Positions 8,675-16,030 of a stretch of 64,000 bases of DNA are shown one piece after another. The notes under the pieces are model-generated. The model saw only the letters and a program-made list of their open reading frames with translations. It was not told the DNA's origin and ran no database searches. The stretch comes from Halobacillus faecis (GTDB lineage Bacteria > Bacillota > Bacilli > Bacillales > Halobacillaceae): contig NZ_BJYD01000026.1 of the NCBI RefSeq assembly GCF_007991335.1, positions 124,001 to 188,000 on the forward strand, written 5' to 3'. The position numbers were made by a program, and so were the translations under genes. Numbering within the stretch: the first letter of the stretch is position 1; every line of letters starts with the position of its first letter.

Positions 8675-10132
8675 CTATTTAACTTTGTATAGTGGTTGAT
8701 CATGGTAGTCTTCTACAGGATTTTGTTTAGACGGAGTAGTACGTTCAATGGAGAACCCTGTAAACCCGAAGATAATGGCAAAAATAAATCCGACGTAACA
8801 CATGATTGCCCAAGGTAAATATTCCATGACCGGCACGCCTAGTGTCGTGGACATGTAAACTCCGGCTAATGACCAAGGTACGATTGGAACGACCACTGTT
8901 CCTGAATCTTCTAGTGTACGAGATAAGTTCTTCGCATGAAGGCCACGTTCCTGGTACACCTTCTGGAACAACTCACCCGGAACCAGGATGGACAAGTAAG
9001 AGCTTCCTGTCGTAATCGCCATCGTTAAACAAGAGAGAACCGTTGATAGAATAAGACTACCCGTTGATTTCGCAACATCATTTACTTTTTCAAGAACCAC
9101 TTCAAGAGACCCTGTCTTACTTAAAACCCCAGCAAAAGAAAACGCACAAAAAGCAATCAGCGTCGTACCCATCATTGATTCCATTCCCCCGCGGTTTAAT
9201 AGCCCGGAAACATCCTCGGAGATAGTAGACAGAGAAGATGCGCCACCCATCATCGTCACATCAAACCCACTCACACTTGCTACGAAAGCACTCTCAAGCG
9301 TTACGCCCTGCATCGTCACACCAATGACAATAGCCGTTACTACGGAAGCTAACATAACAGGAATGGTAGGAAACTTCATGATCGACCCAGCAAGAACGAT
9401 AATCACCGGAAGAATCAAAAGAAGGTTCCAGTCATATAAAGCATTCAGCGTCTCCGTCATCATCGCTAGTTTCTCATCAGCGTCAGCTCCACCTCCAGCA
9501 GCTCCGCTGCCAGCGATAACGTAAATGATCAATCCGACCACAGCAGCTGGGATCGTTGTATAGAGCATATGTTTGATATGTTCATATAAATTGCTCCCAG
9601 CAGCCGCTGGAGCTAGATTCGTTGTATCTGATAATGGAGACAGTTTATCGCCAAAGTAAGCACCAGCCACAACAGCACCAGCTGTCATCGGAAGGGAAAC
9701 GTCTTGCACGAGGGCAATCCCCATAATCGCAACACCCATGGTACCTGCTGAGCCCCAGGAAGTACCTGTAAAGACAGAAACAACAGCGGTAACGACGAAC
9801 GCCGTGACAACTAAAAATTCAGGATTAATTAATTTCATTCCGTAATAAATCATGACAGGAATAGTCCCGGAGACCATCCACGTCCCGATTAGAATTCCAA
9901 CTGTAATCAAAATCAAAATCGACGGCAAGGCTTTTGCTGTGGTTTCGACAATGCCCTGCTGCATTTCTTCCCATTTCACTCCAACTTTCAGGCCTACGAG
10001 AGCTGCAATAATCGCTGCAATAATAAGAAGCGGCTCTGCCTCCATATGGAATACCCCATATCCGATACCTAACAGAAGCAGCATCGATACGATTGGCGTA
10101 ATGGCTAATAAGAAACTCGGTTTTTGTTTCAT
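8675..10132 (-). CDS. nhaC: Na+/H+ antiporter, NhaC family
   Basis: A polytopic membrane protein of 485 residues with about 11-12 hydrophobic segments. Family hallmarks include TGTSWGSAGTMG near residue 120, GAYFGDKLSPLSDTTNLAPA near 160, and DSGTVVVPIVPWSLAGVYMS near 410. NhaC proteins exchange internal Na+ for protons, and some members take malate or amino acids together with Na+, so a role in peptide or amino acid uptake linked to iadA is also possible. The start is supported by GAGGGGGAAAAGGG. It is the first gene after the sigma-54 type promoter at 10175-10191. Confidence 0.92.
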   Translation of the reverse strand: MKQKPSFLLAITPIVSMLLLLGIGYGVFHMEAEPLLIIAAIIAALVGLKVGVKWEEMQQGIVETTAKALPSILILITVGILIGTWMVSGTIPVMIYYGMKLINPEFLVVTAFVVTAVVSVFTGTSWGSAGTMGVAIMGIALVQDVSLPMTAGAVVAGAYFGDKLSPLSDTTNLAPAAAGSNLYEHIKHMLYTTIPAAVVGLIIYVIAGSGAAGGGADADEKLAMMTETLNALYDWNLLLILPVIIVLAGSIMKFPTIPVMLASVVTAIVIGVTMQGVTLESAFVASVSGFDVTMMGGASSLSTISEDVSGLLNRGGMESMMGTTLIAFCAFSFAGVLSKTGSLEVVLEKVNDVAKSTGSLILSTVLSCLTMAITTGSSYLSILVPGELFQKVYQERGLHAKNLSRTLEDSGTVVVPIVPWSLAGVYMSTTLGVPVMEYLPWAIMCYVGFIFAIIFGFTGFSIERTTPSKQNPVEDYHDQPLYKVK

Positions 10133-10174
10133 CCCTTTTCCCCCTCAAAATTTTTTAACGCATATCTACATACA

Positions 10175-10191
10175 TGCAATTTTTATGCCAA
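10175..10191 (-). promoter_or_regulatory. Sigma-54 (-24/-12) promoter of nhaC-iadA
   Basis: The minus strand reads TTGGCATAAAAATTGCA. It matches YTGGCAY-N5-TTGCA, with GG and GC separated by exactly 10 bases. The predicted start near 10165 leaves a leader of about 33 bases before the nhaC ATG. The nearby sigma-54 activator gene supports the call. Confidence 0.8.
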
Positions 10192-10275
10192 CTTAAAAAT
10201 AACAGAATTTTTCGACGTAAATAGAGTTTATCAGATTTTCCTCTTCATATTTATAGGGACAGAACGGGATACAAT

Positions 10276-10300
10276 TGGGATCTATATCACTTATATCCCA
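10276..10300. promoter_or_regulatory. Candidate activator binding site (inverted repeat)
   Basis: TGGGAT and ATCCCA are separated by 13 bases, with an AT-rich interior. The site is about 90-110 bases upstream of the sigma-54 promoter, the usual distance for an enhancer. A further GGGAT occurs at 10266-10270. The assignment is inferred from position only. Confidence 0.35.
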
Positions 10301-10370
10301 CCAAAATCAGACACACAGGAATAGACTTTATGCATCTTTAATTTCTCATGAATGGAAGGAAACTAATTTT

Positions 10371-10390
10371 TGGATGACCAGGTCTTACAT
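10371..10390 (-). repeat. Single REP-like half-site (GACCTGGT family)
   Basis: The minus strand reads ATGTAAGACCTGGTCATCCA, matching the half-site family described at 40796-40836. No partner is visible here. It lies between the nhaC promoter region and the terminator of the polysaccharide operon. Confidence 0.6.
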
Positions 10391-10438
10391 TTTTATCCAT
10401 AAATCCACTCTGAAAACTTGATGGTATTTTCTCATAAG

Positions 10439-10478
10439 AAAACACCTTCACAATTGTCAGTACAACTGTAAAGGTGTT
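10439..10478 (-). terminator. Terminator of the polysaccharide gene cluster
   Basis: AACACCTT and AAGGTGTT form the base of an imperfect stem extended by ACA/TGT, followed by TTTTC on the minus strand, about 50 bases after the stop of the glycosyltransferase gene. Confidence 0.7.
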
Positions 10479-10528
10479 CCATTAAAGGTTATTGTCCCAT
10501 GTATTTACACGAGAACTTTCTCTCACAT

Positions 10529-11611
10529 TTACGTTTCATAAAGGGTAACAATGCGCTCTAGGAGAACGTTGCTATCATTCTCTTTTGCTGCGGCTTCCCC
10601 TTTTTCAATCATCGATTCTCGTAAATCCGGCTCTGTGAGAACACGCTGAATTCCATCTCTCAATGAATCTGCATCTTTCGGCTCAACAAGAACACCGGTC
10701 CCATCGCGTAGCAGATAGGAAAGCCCACCTACATCTGACCCGACGACTGGTGTATGGCAGGACATCGCCTCAAGAGCGACGAGTCCGAATCCTTCAATAT
10801 GAGAGGGCAGGACGAAAACGTCAGCCGCTGCCATCCATTTAGCCAGCTGTGCTTGATCTTTCGTACCATGGAAATGAACGGCTTCCTTGTACTCAGGACG
10901 TATCGATTGCTTCAATTCTTGGAGAAAGCTTTCATCTTTCACACTGCCAATGAAATGAAGCTCGGCTTTCTCTACATTCAAGTCTTGAAACGCTTGTAAG
11001 AGTTCCTGAAGTCCTTTTGCTTTAATATGGTTGCCGACGAAAAGGATGTGCTTCTTGTCTGTGGAGAGCTGCAACTCTTTTTTCGCTTCATTCGCATTGC
11101 GCGGTTGGAAGACATCACGGTCGACTCCCATATTGATAACCGATACTTTCTCTGCCGGGACTCCGAATTCACCCGTCACTTCCGACTTTAAAGCTTCTCC
11201 GACCACAATGACAGCGTCCGCTTCAAGTAGAATCTTTTCTGTCGCTTTGCGGATCAACCCGCCCTTTTTCGCCATTTGGTCCAAATCACCGCCATGGGAT
11301 GTGACGATCAGCTTGGTTCCGAACAACTTTTTGAAAAAGAGAGCGGGGAGACCGCTCGGGAAAATATAATGTGCATGAACGACGTCATATTTTCTACCTT
11401 TCGTAAGAAGGGCGAATAGGATTTTCACAAACCACAAGGCATATTTTCTTAAAAGGTTCAGCTTTCCGGAACGATTGTCCTTATTTACAGCGGTATCGAT
11501 GTGAAGGCCTTTCTGTTTTAGAGCTTCGACTTGGTTCTTCACGAAGATGCCGTAGGTCGGTGTTTTCCGGCTTGGATACATATTGCTGATGACCAGCACG
11601 CGTTTACTCAT
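10529..11611 (-). CDS. Glycosyltransferase family 4 protein
   Basis: A retaining GT-B glycosyltransferase of 360 residues. The N-terminal acceptor domain has HAHYIFPSGLPALF and TSHGGDLDQM. The C-terminal nucleotide-sugar domain has ILFVGNHIKAKGLQELLQAF and the E-x7-E motif in EGFGLVALEA. These fix the family but not the sugar. It is the last of four tightly spaced genes (flippase, PIG-L deacetylase, O-antigen ligase-like, this one), 11 bases after its neighbour, so it most likely adds a sugar to an undecaprenyl-linked surface polysaccharide on the cytoplasmic face. Confidence 0.85.
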   Translation of the reverse strand: MSKRVLVISNMYPSRKTPTYGIFVKNQVEALKQKGLHIDTAVNKDNRSGKLNLLRKYALWFVKILFALLTKGRKYDVVHAHYIFPSGLPALFFKKLFGTKLIVTSHGGDLDQMAKKGGLIRKATEKILLEADAVIVVGEALKSEVTGEFGVPAEKVSVINMGVDRDVFQPRNANEAKKELQLSTDKKHILFVGNHIKAKGLQELLQAFQDLNVEKAELHFIGSVKDESFLQELKQSIRPEYKEAVHFHGTKDQAQLAKWMAAADVFVLPSHIEGFGLVALEAMSCHTPVVGSDVGGLSYLLRDGTGVLVEPKDADSLRDGIQRVLTEPDLRESMIEKGEAAAKENDSNVLLERIVTLYET

Positions 11612-11622
11612 CTTCCTCCCCC

Positions 11623-13065
11623 TTACATGTCGTGTTCATGCTCGGACCTCATATTCAAGAGATACCCAAGCATCGCGAAGTAGAAGATCGTAAAGGAATC
11701 GCCTTCCCAAATGTTATACACCATTCCAGCTGCATACGCTCCAATCAGGACAGCAAGTAGGAATGGAGCAAGCAGGGTTACGTTTCTGCGTTTCCAAATC
11801 AAATACAACATATTCAATAGGAAGATGGCGAACAGAACGACACCCACGATTCCTGTCTGGGTGATCACCTGGATATATTGATTATCTGAATAAAATTCCC
11901 TGTCGATGTTGTAGTCATCGTAGATCGGGGATCCAAAACTTAACGTCGCCCCATCACCGAAGGTCGCAAATCCGGTTCCGATAATCGGGTGATCAAGGAA
12001 GATTTCAAATCCTTTATTAACAATCCATAATCGGCCGGACTGACTGCTCTGTTCACGGGTTTCTTTATCGAACGTCGATCCCATGCGATCACGGAAACTT
12101 CCTTCACTGTCGTCATACTGCGACTGGCGTTCTTTGCTTTCCTGTCCGAAATTCGTATTTTCGACAATGGATGTGCCGACACTGACTGGAACGGCAACCA
12201 GCACGATACCAGCTACAAGAGCAAGGAGCATCGGTTTCAGGAAATTCCATGTCCTTGTCACCAACAAATAGATGAGCAAAGCGACACCGAAGGCAATCCA
12301 TGTTCCTCGTGAGTACGTGAGAGACCATACGCCAAACATGAGCGCAATGCTTACATAAAGGAATGTGCGCCATTTTCCTGTGAAGATCTCTCGGAAGTAA
12401 AGCACGAGAACAACGGCAAAACTCAAGTAATAAGAAAGAACATTGGGGTTTCCGATCATGCCGTAGATGCGGATTCTATTTTTCGAAGACAGCGGCATGT
12501 TCTCCCAGCTCTCTGGAAGCAGCCAGCTTCTTAATGAAAGCTTCTCAATGATTCCGTGAATACTGACCATAAGAGCTACAATCAGCGTCGTGAAGATGAA
12601 CTTACGAATATCTTCTCTTGTGATGTGCAGCCTTCTGACAATATAGAAAACGAGATAGAATAGAAGAATTCCACGAATCTGGAAAATGATTGCGACAGGA
12701 GATACGCCTGTAATCAATGCAGAGACGGCTCCAACACCACAAAACGCGAAAAAGGCATATTCAAACCAGTAAAAGTCGAACAGCTTCTTCCAGTCTTTCC
12801 GGTACATGATTAATATCCGGAATAATAGAGCGAAGATAATGATGTCCCCGATCCCTTTCAATGTCGGGTTGAATTCCAATAAGAACGGACGGACCGGGAA
12901 ATACATGAATAAAATGATCAATGAATTCTTCGGCTTAAATATCGCATAGGCGGCAAAAGCCAGCATAATCGCTAGATCGAGAATCGTCACATCCACGTAG
13001 GCGCCTCCGATAAGGAGCAGGAGCGTCAATGGAACGAAGTAAAGTTTTTTGATATCAATTGGCAT
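11623..13065 (-). CDS. O-antigen ligase/polymerase-like membrane protein (Wzy_C)
   Basis: A 480-residue protein with about 10-12 membrane segments and a long extracytoplasmic loop at about 300-395, rich in Asp, Ser and Gln. After the loop comes the Wzy_C signature DHPIIGTGFATFG. Such proteins polymerise or ligate lipid-linked glycans; in Gram-positives they act in exopolysaccharide or wall polymer assembly. I start at the ATG at 13065 (MPIDIKK) because AGAGGTG precedes it closely; the reading frame could extend to a GTG three codons upstream. The neighbours are a flippase, a deacetylase and a glycosyltransferase. Confidence 0.82.
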   Translation of the reverse strand: MPIDIKKLYFVPLTLLLLIGGAYVDVTILDLAIMLAFAAYAIFKPKNSLIILFMYFPVRPFLLEFNPTLKGIGDIIIFALLFRILIMYRKDWKKLFDFYWFEYAFFAFCGVGAVSALITGVSPVAIIFQIRGILLFYLVFYIVRRLHITREDIRKFIFTTLIVALMVSIHGIIEKLSLRSWLLPESWENMPLSSKNRIRIYGMIGNPNVLSYYLSFAVVLVLYFREIFTGKWRTFLYVSIALMFGVWSLTYSRGTWIAFGVALLIYLLVTRTWNFLKPMLLALVAGIVLVAVPVSVGTSIVENTNFGQESKERQSQYDDSEGSFRDRMGSTFDKETREQSSQSGRLWIVNKGFEIFLDHPIIGTGFATFGDGATLSFGSPIYDDYNIDREFYSDNQYIQVITQTGIVGVVLFAIFLLNMLYLIWKRRNVTLLAPFLLAVLIGAYAAGMVYNIWEGDSFTIFYFAMLGYLLNMRSEHEHDM

Positions 13066-13081
13066 GCGGTGCACCTCTTTT

Positions 13082-13978
13082 CTATGTTGAAGGGTTTGAC
13101 GTTTTTCGGTACAAATCTTTCTTCATGGCGTAATTCTTAAAAATCGCCCATAATAATGTATCGGTCCTGTTGACCTGTTTGAAGCTTCGTGGGAAATTGT
13201 ATTCCATCTTCTCCAACGTTTCGCAGTGGTTAATGAAACCACGGCGGTCCCATTGGACAAAACCTTCTGCTGTTTGAACATTCGGTTCAGCCAGCTTCCC
13301 TTTGTATTGATTCAGTCTGAGAAAACCATCGAAAGCGATCGCCTGAGAGTCAAACACCTCTGTCGCTTCGACTTTTTTCGCATGTTGGGCCGATGTATCG
13401 ACAAGAACATTAATGGCACTCGGTGGGAACGCACAGTTGATTTCGTACATGCGAATGTTCCCTTTGAAGTTTTCCATCTCCTTAAGCGTATCGCTCAGAA
13501 GTTTCGCTGTAGCCGTATGATCTACATGCGCATCGATATACGGTGTACAGTAGATAAGTTCAGGCTGGATCGTGTTGATTTTCTCTTTCAACAGTTCCAT
13601 GCTTTCTCTTGTACTCTTCACTTGTCCATCCGGCTGGTTCATGTACGTGACACTCGCCAAACCAAGGATTTCCTGGACCTTGTCAATCTCATTGCGACGG
13701 AGAGCCATCAGCTCTTCCGCACTACGGTCGGAAACACTGCTGCCCCCGTCTGTGATGAACAGGCAATGGATGTTCGCGCCTTGTTCCGCATGCTGTCTCA
13801 GCGTCCCTCCTGGCCCGATCGTCTCATCATCCATATGAGGAGCGAGGACAAGCACATTATTTACTTTCTCATTTTTGACTGCTTCCATGTCCCCGCTGTA
13901 ATGCCGGCCCAGAATTACGTTCGTGACCGGCGCATTGACGGGTCTTACAGCGTTCATGAGTAGTTCTTTTTTATTCAT
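13082..13978 (-). CDS. PIG-L family deacetylase
   Basis: A zinc-dependent N-deacetylase of the LmbE/PIG-L family, 298 residues. The metal motif is VLVLAPHMDDETIGPGG near residues 43-59, with a second ligand in YIDAHVDHTATAKLL near 160. Family members deacetylate N-acetylglucosamine units of glycolipids or small thiols. Since it sits inside a polysaccharide operon, deacetylation of a glycan precursor is more likely than bacillithiol synthesis (inference). The start ATG overlaps the stop of the MurJ-like gene as ATGA. Confidence 0.83.
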   Translation of the reverse strand: MNKKELLMNAVRPVNAPVTNVILGRHYSGDMEAVKNEKVNNVLVLAPHMDDETIGPGGTLRQHAEQGANIHCLFITDGGSSVSDRSAEELMALRRNEIDKVQEILGLASVTYMNQPDGQVKSTRESMELLKEKINTIQPELIYCTPYIDAHVDHTATAKLLSDTLKEMENFKGNIRMYEINCAFPPSAINVLVDTSAQHAKKVEATEVFDSQAIAFDGFLRLNQYKGKLAEPNVQTAEGFVQWDRRGFINHCETLEKMEYNFPRSFKQVNRTDTLLWAIFKNYAMKKDLYRKTSNPST

Positions 13979-15501
13979 GAGACTCCTCCTTTCTTTTTGC
14001 GTCTTCGCACTTGATTCAATAAGAACAGAAAGGCATCCGCTTTTAATAGGAAAGCCGTTGTTGCAAAAGCGATTGCACCTACAATGGCTACGAGGATGAT
14101 CTGGACAAGGTTCGGGAAGTTGCCGATTCCCTGCTGCAGCCCAAGAACCGCTCCACTCATGACGAGTGCTGCTGCTGTAATTTTGGTATAATCGATCGTG
14201 ATGTACTTAAAGTCTAGTCCACCCACGAGTTTCACAAATACAATCAGGCAGGCCCCTGTATAGAAGAGAGCCATCAGAGATGCGGCAAGCGGGATCCCTA
14301 AGTACCCAAGCCATTCTGCGAAAATAAAGTTGAACACGATGTTTAATAGAATGGAACCGAGGCTGATGATCAAAATCAGGTGACCTTTTTTCATCGTATA
14401 AAAACCTTTGTTGATGATGTTATTCAAGCTGAAAAACAACACCGAACCAAAGTAAAAGTAGGCAACCTGAGATGTAGCAGCTGTCGCTGAATTGTTAAAG
14501 GCTCCTCGTTCATAAAAAAGCTCAATCAGATTCGGCATCAAAAGCATCATGCCGATGATCGCAGGCAGGAGGACGAGGTACATGGTTGTGAGGCCTTTCT
14601 CGATCCCTTTTTTAAACTGCCCTGTATCGTTTGTCGTAATCGCTTTGGATAACATCGGGAAGATGATGGTGGCAATGGTCACACCAAAAATCCCCTGAGG
14701 CATATGCACAAGGTTCTTCGCATAGTTGATATACGTGACGGCCCCTTCGCCTTGGTAACTGGCGAATATAGATCCGACCATCAGGTTCACCTGGCCAACC
14801 GCTACTGTCAATCCAACGGGCAGGAACACCCAGTAAAACTTCCTGACCTCAGGCCAATCCATCTTTTGTTTCAGTGACAGCGCCCTTTGCGGGATGACAA
14901 TGAAGGACTTGAAGATCAAAGAGAAGATTGTTCCGGCCAGGTACCCGAAGGCCAGCGAATAGGCTCCGATTTGATTGGCAAACAGAAAAGCTCCGAGAAT
15001 GGAACTTAAAATAACGATAATCTGGGAGACAATCGATAAGGCAAATTTGTTCTCCGCATCGAAAAAAGCTTCTAAAACGGAATTCATTCCGACAAATGCG
15101 ATACAGGAGAAGAAAATCACCGTTACCCATGTCGCGATTTCTGTCGCTGGTTCACTAAAGTCCGGGTAGAATAGCCGGATCATCAGCGGGGCAAGGAGCA
15201 TTCCGAGAATGGAAAAGACGAATGCTAATCCTGCTGTCCCTTTAAACACTTGTCCCAAATGGGATTTGCCGCGCTTTTCTTCTTTGGCATCGATATAACT
15301 GGGCACGAGTGCATTCTTCATCCCGTTCTGCATGAACAAAATCAGCATGTTCGGAATGATGAAGGCAGCCAGGTACGCATCGGCGATGTAACTGTCACCG
15401 AAGTAGTAGGCGATGACCATGTCACGGAGCAGTCCGGACACTTTAAGGATCAAGGTCGCGCCGATAAATAGTATACTTGCTAAGCCTAATTTAGATTTCA
15501 A
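13975..15501 (-). CDS. MurJ/MVF-like lipid-linked glycan flippase
   Basis: A 508-residue protein of the MOP superfamily with about 14 predicted membrane segments. The N-terminal signature is LILKVSGLLRDMVIAYYFGDS followed by ADAYLAAF and PNMLILFMQNGMKNALVPSY, typical of MurJ (lipid II flippase). The operon (polymerase, deacetylase, glycosyltransferase) makes export of a polysaccharide precursor at least as plausible as a role in peptidoglycan. The start codon is TTG at 15501, supported by GAGAGGG about eight bases before it. It is the first gene of the four-gene unit. Confidence 0.82.
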   Translation of the reverse strand: MKSKLGLASILFIGATLILKVSGLLRDMVIAYYFGDSYIADAYLAAFIIPNMLILFMQNGMKNALVPSYIDAKEEKRGKSHLGQVFKGTAGLAFVFSILGMLLAPLMIRLFYPDFSEPATEIATWVTVIFFSCIAFVGMNSVLEAFFDAENKFALSIVSQIIVILSSILGAFLFANQIGAYSLAFGYLAGTIFSLIFKSFIVIPQRALSLKQKMDWPEVRKFYWVFLPVGLTVAVGQVNLMVGSIFASYQGEGAVTYINYAKNLVHMPQGIFGVTIATIIFPMLSKAITTNDTGQFKKGIEKGLTTMYLVLLPAIIGMMLLMPNLIELFYERGAFNNSATAATSQVAYFYFGSVLFFSLNNIINKGFYTMKKGHLILIISLGSILLNIVFNFIFAEWLGYLGIPLAASLMALFYTGACLIVFVKLVGGLDFKYITIDYTKITAAALVMSGAVLGLQQGIGNFPNLVQIILVAIVGAIAFATTAFLLKADAFLFLLNQVRRRKKKGGVS

Positions 15502-15776
15502 TTTCTAACCCTCTCTTATTGCAAAACCACTGGAGTAGAATGCTATGTATAACTATAGTCCATACTTTTCGATTTTACCATAACCTTAATGGAATCGTAA
15601 TCGTTCGGTCATATCTTTTCCATTATCATACAAAACCACCACAACCATGCACCCACTCCGTATTCCCACGCCGCTCTAGTCTAAACCTTCTATTTACTAT
15701 CTCCCCTGTAGTTTTTGAGAGTCTCTCTGTTATAGAGGACCTTGTTTCAAGACTTTTAATGAGTAGATAGGGCTTC

Positions 15777-15816
15777 GGGGAATGACTCGCTTCCCGCAGG
15801 AGTCTCGCCATTCCCC
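15777..15816. repeat. GC-rich imperfect inverted repeat, possibly dispersed
   Basis: Eight-base arms GGGGAATG / CATTCCCC enclose CTCGC- and GTCTCGC-containing sequence, giving an imperfect extended dyad. No second copy is present in this window, so its dispersed nature is an inference. Confidence 0.35.
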
Positions 15817-15992
15817 TCCGTCCTTTTGCCATATAAGCCCCTCGAAACCACTGACTGATAAGCCGTTTTCCAGCTTGAGATAGGTGCTGGAATTCAAACA
15901 ACCAAACCAGGAGTATCGGTTGTGAGAGCTTTATAATCACGTCTATTACTTACCAAAGCCAGTTTATAAATCTGAAGATTAATAGTAGATAG

Positions 15993-16024
15993 AAAAAACG
16001 ACCTTCGTGAGGAAGGCCGTTCTT
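15993..16024 (-). terminator. Terminator after the CWB2 transglycosylase-like gene
   Basis: AACG-A-CCTTC pairs with GAAGG-C-CGTT around a GTGAG loop, followed on the minus strand by TTTTTTCT. Confidence 0.75.
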
Positions 16025-16030
16025 GGGTGG

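Larger units (their letters stand above)
15502..16030. other. Gene-poor region with a possible interspersed repeat
   Basis: About 530 bases with no supported gene. The interval 15777-15816 contains GGGGAATG and CATTCCCC as an inverted repeat around a GC-rich core, unlike the AT-rich flanks. An antisense open frame across it (15626-15940) has no ribosome site and a basic composition unlike a real protein. It may be a remnant of a dispersed element. The upstream part should hold the promoter of the flippase operon. Confidence 0.45.

Noticed and set aside
13226-13963. 245-codon plus-strand open frame
   Set aside because: Antisense to the PIG-L deacetylase gene; no family resemblance and no ribosome site.
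15626-15940. 104-codon minus-strand open frame in the gene-poor region
   Set aside because: Basic, low-information sequence crossing the GC-rich inverted repeat; no ribosome site or recognisable domain.
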